DNA from: TMED78 sp036337035
GTDB taxonomy: Bacteria > Pseudomonadota > Gammaproteobacteria > Steroidobacterales > Rariloculaceae
Length of the DNA stretch: 64,000 nucleotides
NCBI GenBank assembly: GCA_036337035.1
Contig: JAYZFC010000004.1
Location: 1 to 64,000 of the forward strand
Direction: 5' to 3'
Made by a program: the position numbers and the translations under genes. Below the pieces are notes generated by a model. The model had not been told where the DNA came from. It ran no database searches and worked only from the letters and a program-made list of their open reading frames with translations. The number at the start of each line of letters is the position of its first letter. The first letter of the stretch is position 1. Below, in pieces: positions 26,023 through 35,737 of the stretch.

Positions 26023-26501
26023 TTAAATACTGGTTTTTATCTTTAAATAAAAGAGAGAAAGTGATTTTAATTTTTGGCTTATCCCTATCATTAGTAATTA
26101 TTTCTTGGTTTTTAATACTCAAACCAATTAAAGACAAAATAACAGAGTCAAACATATCTATTGAAAATAACTACTCAACAATTGTTTTATTAAATAAATT
26201 ACAAGATCTACCAATTATAGAAATAAATAAAGAACCATTTGAACAAATCAATCAATCACTTGTTCTGTTAGTTGACGAAACACATCGTTTATATAATTTA
26301 GATGGAACCCTAATTAGAAACCAACCTGAATCTGATGATAGAATAAGACTTACCTTTGAAAATGCTCCTTTCAATTTTCTAATTAGCTGGTTATTCTATT
26401 TAAATGATAGATATGGAGTTATTATTGAATCAATTACTTTAGACAATAATCAACAAGATGGACTAGTAAATTCAAATTTACTAATATCAAAGCCTTATTA
26501 A
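26019..26501 (+). CDS. gspM: Type II secretion protein M
   Basis: A 160-aa bitopic inner-membrane protein. A short cytoplasmic N-terminus (LNKREK) precedes one transmembrane helix (about 14-32) and a periplasmic domain with an LLNKL coil and a C-terminal strand-helix region (FNFLISWLFYLNDRYGV). This is the layout of GspM, which partners GspL. It overlaps gspL by four bases and gspN by one (TAATG), implying coupled translation. Identity is inferred from position and topology more than from sequence. Confidence 0.85.
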   Translation: MIKYWFLSLNKREKVILIFGLSLSLVIISWFLILKPIKDKITESNISIENNYSTIVLLNKLQDLPIIEINKEPFEQINQSLVLLVDETHRLYNLDGTLIRNQPESDDRIRLTFENAPFNFLISWLFYLNDRYGVIIESITLDNNQQDGLVNSNLLISKPY

Positions 26502-27247
26502 TGAAGAAATACATATTGTTTTTTATTTTTTCCTGCCTTGTTTTAGCAATATCTAAAATTCCTGCTCAAGTTCTAATTAATAATATTAATAACTTATCTG
26601 CTTCTGGTGTTACCGGAACCATATGGAACGGTAAATCAGAGATAGCTATCATTAATAATATAGTAGTTAACAATCTAGAATGGGGTATTGATATATATTC
26701 GATTTTTCTAATCAGATTAAATGGCTCACTAAGTGGTAATCTTAATAGTGGATCATTTGAGTCTAATTTTTCTATAACTAACAATAAAACTTACTTATAT
26801 GAATTAATTGCAGACTTTAGCCTCACAGAACTTTACAGATATGCACCAATCGATCAAGTTAATGGTTCAATATCAGCATCTTTTAGAAAAATAGAGCTAA
26901 CCAACAACAAACTACCGCTGATTTATGGAGATGTTTACATAAATAATCTTAATATTCCATTAATCTATACAACTACAAATAACCAAAGAGTAGACCTAGG
27001 TAGCTTTAAATTGGTATTTTCTGATGAAGAAAGTAATGATATAAATGCATCAATAATTAGTCTAGAGAATGCATCTATTGAAGTTAAAGGTGATCTAATA
27101 TACAGACTAGATAAGACTTATGATGTCAGAGGCTTAGTAAAATATAACGAAAATATTAACACAGCGCTAGCTCAGGGAATTAATTTCATGACCAGTGTGC
27201 CAAATGAATCAGGATTTAGAGGATTCTCATTTACAGGTAGTTTATAA
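26501..27247 (+). CDS. gspN: Type II secretion protein N
   Basis: A 248-aa protein with an N-terminal membrane anchor (about 4-20) followed by a beta-rich periplasmic domain with ASGVTGTIWNGKSE, VNNLEWGID and a C-terminal GFSFTGSL. These match the GspN family, which is present in some type II systems and not essential in all. It is the last gene of the run and ends 39 bp from the convergent AddA-like gene. gspC, D, E, F and O are not in the window and must be elsewhere for a working system. Confidence 0.85.
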   Translation: MKKYILFFIFSCLVLAISKIPAQVLINNINNLSASGVTGTIWNGKSEIAIINNIVVNNLEWGIDIYSIFLIRLNGSLSGNLNSGSFESNFSITNNKTYLYELIADFSLTELYRYAPIDQVNGSISASFRKIELTNNKLPLIYGDVYINNLNIPLIYTTTNNQRVDLGSFKLVFSDEESNDINASIISLENASIEVKGDLIYRLDKTYDVRGLVKYNENINTALAQGINFMTSVPNESGFRGFSFTGSL

Positions 27248-27286
27248 ATTTCTATTTAAATATTATAAGCCTGAAAAGTATTGTTC

Positions 27287-29980
27287 TTATTGTTCAGCTT
27301 TGTATCTTAATAATGGTATCTTTATAAGATTGTTTTTTATACTATCATTTGACAAATTAACACTTAATTTATCACTATTAAAATTTTTATCATCCCAATA
27401 AAACGATAAAAAACTTCTAGGGTTTGGTTTTTTGTTACCAGCTTTTATACTAGCAACAAGATATAATCTCTCCCTAGCTCTGCTAGTAGCGACATAGAAG
27501 AGGCGTATTCTTTCAAGATCTCTGTTCTTGTTTTTTATTATATTTATAAATTTAGGTAAATAATCATTCTCATTCCGAATCTGATGTATAGGAGAAAAAA
27601 TAAGATTTTTATGATCATTATTTTTATATTCAAGCCAATCAATTAATTTATTTTTTTCAGTTGGTGATGTCTTACCTAATCCTAGTAGAATTACTGTATC
27701 AAACTCTAAGCCTTTTGACTTATGTATAGTCATAATATTTATATTTGTACTTTGCTTATTGTCATTAGGAATATACATATCAAAATGACTACCTAGTAAT
27801 ATAGGATCTTCTAGATCTCCCCTGTCCTCAATAGAGCCCAATATTTCAAAAAATTTTTCTACATAAACTAATTGATCATCGCTTCCTAAAAGATACGGTC
27901 CTTTAAGGTCAAGCCATGTCCTTTTTATCCATTCAGTTAATGAGCTGTCAGCTCTATAACCATTCGACTTATGTAATATATTTCTTAATCTCATCAATCT
28001 CTCATTACCATCATCTGATATTTCATCAAATTTATCTTTTAAGTTTAAAATCTGAACAACTGTCATATCATCTTTATTTTCTAATAATGCCACTAGATCA
28101 GACCAAGTTATGCCGCACCATGGGCTTCTCAATATTGACAACCAAGCTGCTCTATCCCCTAAGTGAAGCATTCCTCTAGTCAGGCCTATTAGATCTTGAA
28201 CAACTAATGAGTTTTTTAAAGGATCAATTTCTAAAGCATTGACGTCAATTTTATTTAATTTAAGTAATCTATGAAGACCTAGTAGATGATTTCTAGACCT
28301 TACTAATATACCAATATTTTGATTAGGATCTCTCTCTAACTCTTTCTTTAATATATCTATAACTTTAATAGATTCGTTTAATTTATTTTCATCATTTAGC
28401 GTGTAAGACTTAATAAAAGTATCGCTATTAGTAGAATTCTTTCTTGAAATACTTGGAGAGAATTGGGGTGAATCTAATAAAATATCCATATTATTTTTAA
28501 ATAGATTACTAAATTTTATATTAAGCCAATTAACAATAGAATTAGAGCTTCTAAAGTTATTGCAAAGAAACAAAGGGTGTACTTTTATATCTCCAATACC
28601 ATTATATTTAACGCTATTAAAAATAGAAATATCAGCATCTCTAAATCCGTAAATAGACTGCATAGGGTCACCAACTAAGAAAATAGTTCTTCCATCATTT
28701 TCCTGCCAACCAGAAATAAGGGCCTTAATTAATTTAAATTGAGTAAAAGAAGTATCATGAAATTCATCTATTAATATATGGCTTATTGAATGATCAAGAG
28801 CTAATAATAAATCTGATGGGTTATCAACTGAACCTAATGCCTCGGATGCCGACAAATTAACTTCTATAAAATCAGTGATTCTATTTTTATTGAATACAAC
28901 CTTAAGTTCAGCAACTAAATTTATTAGAATTAGTCTTAATAACTTCAATGTATCCCATTGGTCTATATCATATCTATAATCTGGTAAATTCTTTAATTTG
29001 ACTAGTAGCAAATTAAGATATTGATTATTCTTAATTTTTGAAATTTCAGAAATAAGTATCTTCTTAGTAGCATCATCTTTACTTAAGTTAAATGAAGAGG
29101 GAATATTCTTTCTCCATGAGTTATTATCAGTGATTAATAGATAAGATATAAATTTCCAATCATTCAAATATTCTTTACTAACAGGAATTTTCCCGTCTGA
29201 ATTTTTCCATGATTCTAATGAATACTTATCACCTATTTTTTTAGAAATTAACCTAGCAATAGTAGGTATAATCTCTAATAATTCTATAGAAATATTATTC
29301 TTAATCTCTAATAAACAGCTTTCAATTAGATCTGATATTGAATCCTCCACATAATTTTTATTTAAAAAATTATCTGAAGATAAATATGGTAACCATTGAT
29401 CTCTAGTAGAAAGCATATCAGATAAAAGTTCATTTAATTGCGTGTAATTTCCATCGATATGAATAAGTATTTTCTTCAAAGCATTCGATAATTTGGAATC
29501 CTTACTAGCTCTTTGTATAAAATTCTTTACAGCTAATAAGTAGTATTTTTTTGGGTTATCAGTTCTTTGGTATCTTGATATTCCTCCTGATAATATCGGC
29601 ATATCATTAGCTATTGATGAACTAACTGCATCAATAGTTTCTATTCTTAGTCTATGTGATTGAATATCTATGTTCCATGAATTTTTAACGCTTTTTTTAA
29701 GGACGCTTTTTGCTAAATTATAAGTATGAATTTTAAAATCCTCTTTTGGAGGATTATCAGTCTTAACATTATTTAAAGCCTCAATTACTCTATCTTTCAT
29801 TTCAAAAGATGCTTTCCTAGTGAATGTTACTGCTAAGACTTGTTCAGGAACCGAAACTTCAAGCAGAAGAGATAAATATCTTTGTATTAGTAACTCGGTC
29901 TTGCCTGATCCAGCTGGTGCTTGAATTATAAAAGATTTCTTTATATCTAAAGCTTCTCTTCTTTGTGATAGATCATTCAT
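27287..29980 (-). CDS. UvrD/RecB-type helicase, AddA-like, without nuclease domain
   Basis: An 897-aa superfamily 1 DNA helicase. Walker A QAPAGSGKT at 20-28, ILAVTFTRKAS-type motif Ia, Walker B IDEFHDTS (Asp405), GDPMQSIYGFRDAD (motif III), TIHKSKGLEFD (motif V) and YVATSRARERLY (motif VI) are all present. The C-terminal RecB-type nuclease domain found in AddA and RecB is missing; the protein stops shortly after motif VI. Start ATG 29980 overlaps the upstream stop (ATGAATGA), so translation is coupled. A TTG at 29995 is the alternative. It should act with the next protein in double-strand break processing. Confidence 0.88.
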   Translation of the reverse strand: MNDLSQRREALDIKKSFIIQAPAGSGKTELLIQRYLSLLLEVSVPEQVLAVTFTRKASFEMKDRVIEALNNVKTDNPPKEDFKIHTYNLAKSVLKKSVKNSWNIDIQSHRLRIETIDAVSSSIANDMPILSGGISRYQRTDNPKKYYLLAVKNFIQRASKDSKLSNALKKILIHIDGNYTQLNELLSDMLSTRDQWLPYLSSDNFLNKNYVEDSISDLIESCLLEIKNNISIELLEIIPTIARLISKKIGDKYSLESWKNSDGKIPVSKEYLNDWKFISYLLITDNNSWRKNIPSSFNLSKDDATKKILISEISKIKNNQYLNLLLVKLKNLPDYRYDIDQWDTLKLLRLILINLVAELKVVFNKNRITDFIEVNLSASEALGSVDNPSDLLLALDHSISHILIDEFHDTSFTQFKLIKALISGWQENDGRTIFLVGDPMQSIYGFRDADISIFNSVKYNGIGDIKVHPLFLCNNFRSSNSIVNWLNIKFSNLFKNNMDILLDSPQFSPSISRKNSTNSDTFIKSYTLNDENKLNESIKVIDILKKELERDPNQNIGILVRSRNHLLGLHRLLKLNKIDVNALEIDPLKNSLVVQDLIGLTRGMLHLGDRAAWLSILRSPWCGITWSDLVALLENKDDMTVVQILNLKDKFDEISDDGNERLMRLRNILHKSNGYRADSSLTEWIKRTWLDLKGPYLLGSDDQLVYVEKFFEILGSIEDRGDLEDPILLGSHFDMYIPNDNKQSTNINIMTIHKSKGLEFDTVILLGLGKTSPTEKNKLIDWLEYKNNDHKNLIFSPIHQIRNENDYLPKFINIIKNKNRDLERIRLFYVATSRARERLYLVASIKAGNKKPNPRSFLSFYWDDKNFNSDKLSVNLSNDSIKNNLIKIPLLRYKAEQ

Positions 29981-32540
29981 AATAATTACGGTCAAATCTA
30001 GCTAAAGGTAAATAATAATCATCAATGGCATTAATCTCATCAATATTAATTCTTGTATCTCCATTAACAAATTCACTAACAAGCACATTAATGCTTTTCT
30101 CCCACGAAGATATTCTTGAATCCCATTGATCTCTAGTTAATACTTTTTTTATGGTAGGTAAATCAACACCTTCTTTTGATAATCCTTTATATTGAATATC
30201 ATTAGGTTTTAAGTTTATATTTATCAATGCATCTACTCGTTCTCTATAAATAAGTGCATATAATGGTAGTTGTAAATTTTGAGGTCTATCTTTGAACCAG
30301 GAATTAATATTGAACGATGAGCCAGTTTTATAATCAATAATAATATGTTTATTATCATCTAGCTTATCTATCCTATCTGATCGACATTTTATAGCCACAC
30401 CAGATATTATTAAACTATTATTTTCTTCTATAGAGTGAATACTAAAATTGCTCCTATTAGCATCTTCTAACAATAAAGAATCTACTATAGACTTAATTCT
30501 ATCGTATTCTAAGTCATATAAAATTTTAAGATTTGTTGATGCCTTGCCGAAAAACTCATCAAGAGCTTTGATAATACATTCCCTAATATAATTATCGCTA
30601 GGTTTAAAACTGCTAAATCTATTTACACCGCTATAAATAAGCTCCAACGTTCTATGTGTTATAATACCTCTATCTGAAGAGCGCATACCCTTCGATAATG
30701 GTTTAACACGCTTACATGATAGCTGCCCTGTAAGGAATGCTAGCAATGGAAATCTTGATTGATAATTAATAATGTTAATAGCGTTCTTGATTCTTCTTTT
30801 CTTATACCTAGGTGGATTATCAATAACCTCCTCAGTAATTTTAGATTTTCGCTTATAATGATCAATGATATTAGGATATTTCTTAATTTCCAATAAAGAA
30901 TATTTTTCTATTAAAGGGCTAGAACTATAAATACTATCCAAATCAGCTCTTGAATAACTATAAATGACTTCATTAGCTGAATTTTCAATTCTCTTCATAA
31001 GAGATTTAGAATAACTTAGAGCCATATTAGGAGAGGAGTTAGGAAAATTTAAATCCATTTGTAACTCAATTGGGATCATTGGATTTAATGATGTTAGTTT
31101 AGGCCAAGATGAGCTATTCATACTAGAAACCCAGATAGAATCATAGCCAGCAGAAATATCTTCTATATTTTCAGATATATATATTGATCTGCTAGAGATA
31201 TTTTCTACATGTAATTTGCTATTTAATATTGATTCAAATATTGATAATGCTCGATGATAATTAATTTTTCCAAGAATTGGTGTTAGATTAGAAAAATCCT
31301 TAATAGCTTCATTCCATAAAAAAATTATTTGGCTATCTAAATTAAAATTATTTAAGCTCCATCCCATTTTATCTAGAAGAAAAATAAAATTACTAGACCA
31401 ATTATTGGGTAATTGGCTAGTTGGTAGACTTAAGAAATATTCGACTGGAATAGATAAATAATTACAGAAATCCTTATTAATGATATATATATATTCTTTA
31501 AGGCCGTTATGCACATAGCTATCTAAAAAACTAATCTGACTCATGAGTTTATTTCTTAAATCAACCTCTAATAGAGACCTGTTATTTATATCCATAAAAC
31601 TACAATCAATATAAGGGCTTCTTAGCCATCTAGAGAAAATTGAAAAGTCTGAACTAGTATCAAATATTTCTAAGGTCTTGATTGCTGAACTAATTATTTG
31701 ATTTTTGATTAATGAGTCACTTTTAAGACCAACAAAGTTAGATTCATCTAGTGTATCGTTTAGTTCAATATTCAGATTAATAGAATCATTAATCATCTGT
31801 TTTAGGCGAAAATTATTCTTATAATCTGGAATAATAATTGCAACAGATCCTGTTTTAGAATGAATTAGTTTTTGGCATGCCCATGAAATACAACAACTTA
31901 TTTCATCAGATAGTTCATTAAATATTGATTTGCTAACCAATGAATTACTTTTAGGATTAATAAAATGATAGCCTGATCCAGAAGCTTGTATAAAATTAGA
32001 ATACAATCTATTAATTATATTCTCTGGAAATCTATTAAAAAATATTAAATTACAATCAACATCATTGCTTAAAGAATTTTTTTCTATGAGATCAATATAA
32101 ATATCGTCATAAGTAGCCCAATTATTATCTTTTAAAAAATTATCAAAATGCTCTAACCATCTTACAAAACTACTAACATTATAATTTCTAGATTTTTTAA
32201 GCTTTGAAGCATCTAAATTAAAAGCTTTAATAGCTTGTCTAGCTGAAGAAGCAAGAGTGCTAGCATGAGATATATTGACTAAATTTGATACATCTGACTT
32301 AATAATTTCCTGCCATAAAGCTTCTTCTTGAAAGGTGGTAATTAACGATCTATCTATATCATTATTTTGAATTAATGATTCAAGCCATCTCTTGTGAGAA
32401 TTAACTTGATAATTATCACTATTAAGGCCTTTCAGATTTAAGTAGTCTTTTAATAAATAATCTAGCTGCGATGCTTCAGCAAATGAATCTACTACTATAT
32501 TCTGATTTTTTGATTCTTTTTCAATCAGGTCTTTTAGCAT
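29973..32540 (-). CDS. AddB-like PD-(D/E)XK nuclease, probable DNA repair protein
   Basis: An 855-aa protein. The last about 200 residues contain a RecB-type nuclease: Asp722 and Asp725 in RSDRID, IDYKTG (Asp736, Lys738) and QLPLYALIY (the QxxxY motif at 757-761). The first 600 residues resemble an inactivated helicase fold as in AddB, and I see no Walker A. The cysteine set that holds the iron-sulfur cluster of AddB is not visible. In many beta- and gammaproteobacteria such a protein is encoded next to an AddA-like helicase (family described as 'probable DNA repair protein', TIGR03623). It overlaps that helicase gene here by eight bases and lies six bases behind alaA. Confidence 0.85.
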   Translation of the reverse strand: MLKDLIEKESKNQNIVVDSFAEASQLDYLLKDYLNLKGLNSDNYQVNSHKRWLESLIQNNDIDRSLITTFQEEALWQEIIKSDVSNLVNISHASTLASSARQAIKAFNLDASKLKKSRNYNVSSFVRWLEHFDNFLKDNNWATYDDIYIDLIEKNSLSNDVDCNLIFFNRFPENIINRLYSNFIQASGSGYHFINPKSNSLVSKSIFNELSDEISCCISWACQKLIHSKTGSVAIIIPDYKNNFRLKQMINDSINLNIELNDTLDESNFVGLKSDSLIKNQIISSAIKTLEIFDTSSDFSIFSRWLRSPYIDCSFMDINNRSLLEVDLRNKLMSQISFLDSYVHNGLKEYIYIINKDFCNYLSIPVEYFLSLPTSQLPNNWSSNFIFLLDKMGWSLNNFNLDSQIIFLWNEAIKDFSNLTPILGKINYHRALSIFESILNSKLHVENISSRSIYISENIEDISAGYDSIWVSSMNSSSWPKLTSLNPMIPIELQMDLNFPNSSPNMALSYSKSLMKRIENSANEVIYSYSRADLDSIYSSSPLIEKYSLLEIKKYPNIIDHYKRKSKITEEVIDNPPRYKKRRIKNAINIINYQSRFPLLAFLTGQLSCKRVKPLSKGMRSSDRGIITHRTLELIYSGVNRFSSFKPSDNYIRECIIKALDEFFGKASTNLKILYDLEYDRIKSIVDSLLLEDANRSNFSIHSIEENNSLIISGVAIKCRSDRIDKLDDNKHIIIDYKTGSSFNINSWFKDRPQNLQLPLYALIYRERVDALININLKPNDIQYKGLSKEGVDLPTIKKVLTRDQWDSRISSWEKSINVLVSEFVNGDTRINIDEINAIDDYYLPLARFDRNYYE

Positions 32541-32546
32541 TAATAA

Positions 32547-33761
32547 TTACTTAGACTTAAGCATTTTTTCTAAAAGTCTATTAATTCTTTTAAAAACTTT
32601 TTCAATAATAGCCTCCTCTGGAAGAAGTGTTATTCTAAAATGATCGCTATAAGGAACATTAAAACTTGATCCTGGTGCAATCAAAACATGTTCTTCTTCG
32701 AGCAGCTTTAGTGCAAATTCTTGATCGTCAAAATTTGGAAAAATACTTTTGTCTATAGAAATATAAGCGTACATAGCCCCTGCAGGTTCTATATAGTCAA
32801 GGTAAGGGCTTTTATTTACTAAATTAGTAACTGCATTTCTTGTTTGATAAAGCCTTCCACCAGGAGCACATATTTCTTTTATACTTTGAGAGCCACCAAG
32901 AGCCGTCTGAACAGCCCATTGACCAGGAACATTACTACAAAGTCTTAAAGCTGCTAGTAAATCCATTGAATTCAGTAGATCTGTCAAACTATCATCAGGT
33001 CCGCTAAATGAAGTCCATCCAACTCGGTATCCACAGGCTCTATAAACTTTTGACAATCCGCTAAATGTAGCACAAGAGATATCAGGACAAAGTGGTGCAA
33101 TTGGTATAAAAGACTCTCCTGGGTATGTCATCTGATCATAAATCTCATCGCTTAGAATAACTAACCCGTTCTGTCTTGCAATGTCTGATATCGCTCTTAG
33201 GGTTTTCATATCATATACTGCGCCTGTTGGATTGTTTGGGTTAATTAATACAATAGCTCTGGTTTTATTGCTTACCAAGGAGGACATGGCATCTAAGTCA
33301 GGATAATAGTTCAAGCTTTTTGGACATGGGTAATATACTGGAACTCCGCCATTTAAGAATGTAGCTGCAGACCATAAAGGATAATCAGGACTTGGGACCA
33401 AGACCTCATCACCAGGATTTAACAGCGCTCGCAAGGTCAAGTCAATCAATTCACTTACACCATTTCCTATAAACACACGATCAGCATTAACGGTATCTAG
33501 ACCTCTTTCTTGCTGCTGCATCACTACAGCTTCTCTAGCAGGAAATACACCTTTCTGATCACAATAGGCTTCGCTACTTTCCAAATTTTCAATCATCGCT
33601 GAGCGCATAGTTTCTGGAGTTCTAAAACCATATAAACCAGGATTACCAATATTCAAAGAAATAACTTCATAACCTTTGAGTTCAATTTCATGAGCTTTCT
33701 TGGCTAGAGGCCCTCTTATTTCATATTTCACATTTCTAAGTAAATTGCTTGATTTAATCAA
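32547..33761 (-). CDS. alaA: Alanine-synthesising aminotransferase (AlaA type)
   Basis: A 404-aa class I PLP aminotransferase that makes alanine from pyruvate and glutamate. It tracks E. coli AlaA closely: YEIRGPLAKKAHE, SLNIGNPGLYGF, AYCDQKGVFPARE, PSPDYPLWSA, NPNNPTGAVY and the PLP lysine in FSGLSKVYRACGYRVGW. Start is TTG at 33761, which gives the expected N-terminus (IKSSNLLRNVKYEIRG); GAGAG lies just upstream. Length is that of AlaA (405). It heads a minus-strand run with the nuclease-helicase pair. Confidence 0.94.
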   Translation of the reverse strand: MIKSSNLLRNVKYEIRGPLAKKAHEIELKGYEVISLNIGNPGLYGFRTPETMRSAMIENLESSEAYCDQKGVFPAREAVVMQQQERGLDTVNADRVFIGNGVSELIDLTLRALLNPGDEVLVPSPDYPLWSAATFLNGGVPVYYPCPKSLNYYPDLDAMSSLVSNKTRAIVLINPNNPTGAVYDMKTLRAISDIARQNGLVILSDEIYDQMTYPGESFIPIAPLCPDISCATFSGLSKVYRACGYRVGWTSFSGPDDSLTDLLNSMDLLAALRLCSNVPGQWAVQTALGGSQSIKEICAPGGRLYQTRNAVTNLVNKSPYLDYIEPAGAMYAYISIDKSIFPNFDDQEFALKLLEEEHVLIAPGSSFNVPYSDHFRITLLPEEAIIEKVFKRINRLLEKMLKSK

Positions 33762-33882
33762 AGGATCGCTCTCTTTTTATTTTTATTAAATTATTATTCT
33801 TTATATTTATGAGTAGATAATCTATCATGAAAGAAAGAGTAATTTAATTCTTATTTTTAGGTTTGTTATTTATGGAGTTAAA

Positions 33883-34272
33883 ATGTCATTAAAATCTATA
33901 ATACTATTTTCTGCAATTCTTATCACTCTAAACATTAATATTGCCTCATCCCACCACGGGTTTGCTGCTTACACGCAAAATTCAATAACTCTTAAAGGCA
34001 CTGTGTCTAACTTTAGATTTGTTAACCCTCATGTCCAAATCTACTTTGATGTTTTGAATGAGGATAACCAAGTAGAGAAATGGCAGGGTGAACTAACTGC
34101 TCCTAACAGGCTTTCAAGAGGGGGAATGACAAAAAATACCTTTCAAGTTGGAGATGTGATTATTCTTACTGGTCGGATTCCGAATAATGGGGCTCTATCA
34201 TTAAAAATTAGTACTATCACAAGAGAAACTGGTGAAGTAATTCCTACTGATTATATTCTAGAGGATCTCTAA
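33883..34272 (+). CDS. Exported DUF6152 protein
   Basis: A 129-aa protein with a signal peptide (about 1-23, ending ASS) followed at once by HHGFAAY. The remainder is a small beta-barrel-like domain with SITLKGTVSNFRFVNPH, the conserved NPH, a WQGELTAPNRLSRGGMTK segment and VGDVIILTGRI. This is the plain DUF6152 architecture; the longer protein encoded at 168-1184 carries the same domain. Function is unknown. The stop codon overlaps the stop of the convergent TPR gene by three bases. ATG follows GGAG by five bases. Confidence 0.88.
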   Translation: MSLKSIILFSAILITLNINIASSHHGFAAYTQNSITLKGTVSNFRFVNPHVQIYFDVLNEDNQVEKWQGELTAPNRLSRGGMTKNTFQVGDVIILTGRIPNNGALSLKISTITRETGEVIPTDYILEDL

Positions 34273-35720
34273 AGATCTGCCATAGCGGCTGATAGCTGCT
34301 GTTCTCTATCTTCCTCTGCATTTACATACTGAATCCAACTTTGTGCATTTGCCCTACTTCTAGTATCTTCGCTTGCTCTGGTAAAAGCAGTTCTAGCAGC
34401 AGCAAAGTCACTTATTTCAAATAAGCATGCTCCTAAAATCATATTTCCCTGATCAACCCTCCTAAGATCACCCTTTCGTAACCCTGTTCTGGCAGAATCA
34501 ATACAATCATCCCATCGCAATAAGTTCTGATAAGCTTGGGCAAGTCTAATATCTAATTCGCCATTTTCAGCAAGACTCGCTGCTCTACTTAATGCTGGAA
34601 TCGCCTTCTCATTCTCTTGAGCAAGCTGCCAAGCTTGAGCTAACACTCTCCAATTAGCCTCTGTTGACTCTACAATTCCAGAATTTAAACCGTCCTCCAT
34701 TATATAAGCTGACTGAATAGGGATATCCGCGCCTAATAGCAATTGAGAAAGAGTTACTAACTCTGTGCCTCTTTCTAACCAACCTGCTTCATGGGCTGTC
34801 TGATAAAGCGAAAGCTGAGCAGTTTCATTTCCTTGTTGGCCGTAAATACCTGATAGTTGGGTAAAATAGTCACGTTTCGGCCAAAGCTCAATCATTGTTC
34901 TAAGGACCTCAATAACACTATCAAAATCTTCCAATTCATAATAAAAAACATTTAATAACCGATACCAATTCTCATTTAGCTCATCCGGCCACATACTTTC
35001 AGGTGATTCTATCTCTTCAAGGATAGTTAAAATTGCCCTCTCGCCAGTCTCTTGATTGACTATTTCACCGCCATCTTCATTGAGTCTTCTTCTTCTCTCA
35101 TTTTCAATTCTAATATTCTCATTTTCTCTTATAAATTTTTCTTCTGTTTGTCTCTTTGCAATTTCTATAGCAGTATCTACCGGCTCAATACCATTTCTCC
35201 ATTCTTCCATTTGGTAAAAAAGTTGTGCTTTTAGGACATAAGCATCGGGGCCAGGTGATTCCTCAAGAGCAAACCATGAATCTAACATCTGCATCGATTC
35301 ATCATATCGCTCTTGTTGAAACAATAGTTGGCACACAGTATATCTAGTAGTTGTTTCCATTCCTAAAGGTAAATCTGGCTGCGCCAAAACCATATTATAA
35401 GCACGCAATACTTCAGTAAAATTATCTTCTGCAAAATAAATAAAGGCATAGAAATTCCACATTTGAGCAACCTCATAGCTATTTAGGTCATCTCTTTCTT
35501 GAACTTCTGCCATTACTTCCATCGCAGAATCAACATCATCCATCTCCATTAAAGCCTGTGCTTCCGAAAGCATCTCATACACCCTTTGCCTCATAGCAGG
35601 AGTTCTCCGAGTTCTTTGTTCTCCAGCACCCATTCCCATGCCTTCCTGAGCGACAACTGACTGAGGAATAAATAGAATCGGTAAAATTGAAAAAATAAAA
35701 ACTTTAAAGAATAAACGCAT
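34269..35720 (-). CDS. Exported tetratricopeptide protein of the TonB locus
   Basis: A 483-aa protein with a signal peptide (about 1-24, ending VVA), a short Arg-rich linker and repeated helical pairs. Recognisable TPR-like units include MLSEAQALMEMDDVDSAMEV, FYAFIYFAEDNFTEVLRAY, VLKAQLFYQMEEW, LAQAYQNLLRWDDCIDSA and ILGACLFEISDFAAARTAF. Such TPR proteins end the TonB2-type operons of marine gammaproteobacteria and Vibrio relatives, where they are thought to assist energy transfer across a large periplasm. It is the last of seven genes on the strand, 17 bp behind tonB. The role here is inferred from position. Confidence 0.82.
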   Translation of the reverse strand: MRLFFKVFIFSILPILFIPQSVVAQEGMGMGAGEQRTRRTPAMRQRVYEMLSEAQALMEMDDVDSAMEVMAEVQERDDLNSYEVAQMWNFYAFIYFAEDNFTEVLRAYNMVLAQPDLPLGMETTTRYTVCQLLFQQERYDESMQMLDSWFALEESPGPDAYVLKAQLFYQMEEWRNGIEPVDTAIEIAKRQTEEKFIRENENIRIENERRRRLNEDGGEIVNQETGERAILTILEEIESPESMWPDELNENWYRLLNVFYYELEDFDSVIEVLRTMIELWPKRDYFTQLSGIYGQQGNETAQLSLYQTAHEAGWLERGTELVTLSQLLLGADIPIQSAYIMEDGLNSGIVESTEANWRVLAQAWQLAQENEKAIPALSRAASLAENGELDIRLAQAYQNLLRWDDCIDSARTGLRKGDLRRVDQGNMILGACLFEISDFAAARTAFTRASEDTRSRANAQSWIQYVNAEEDREQQLSAAMADL

Positions 35721-35737
35721 CCTAGCTCCTAATACAA

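Noticed and set aside
27287..32540. Helicase-nuclease pair as an antiviral defence system
   Set aside because: Family motifs and the overlapping gene pair match the known AddAB-like repair pair; there are no further defence genes nearby.
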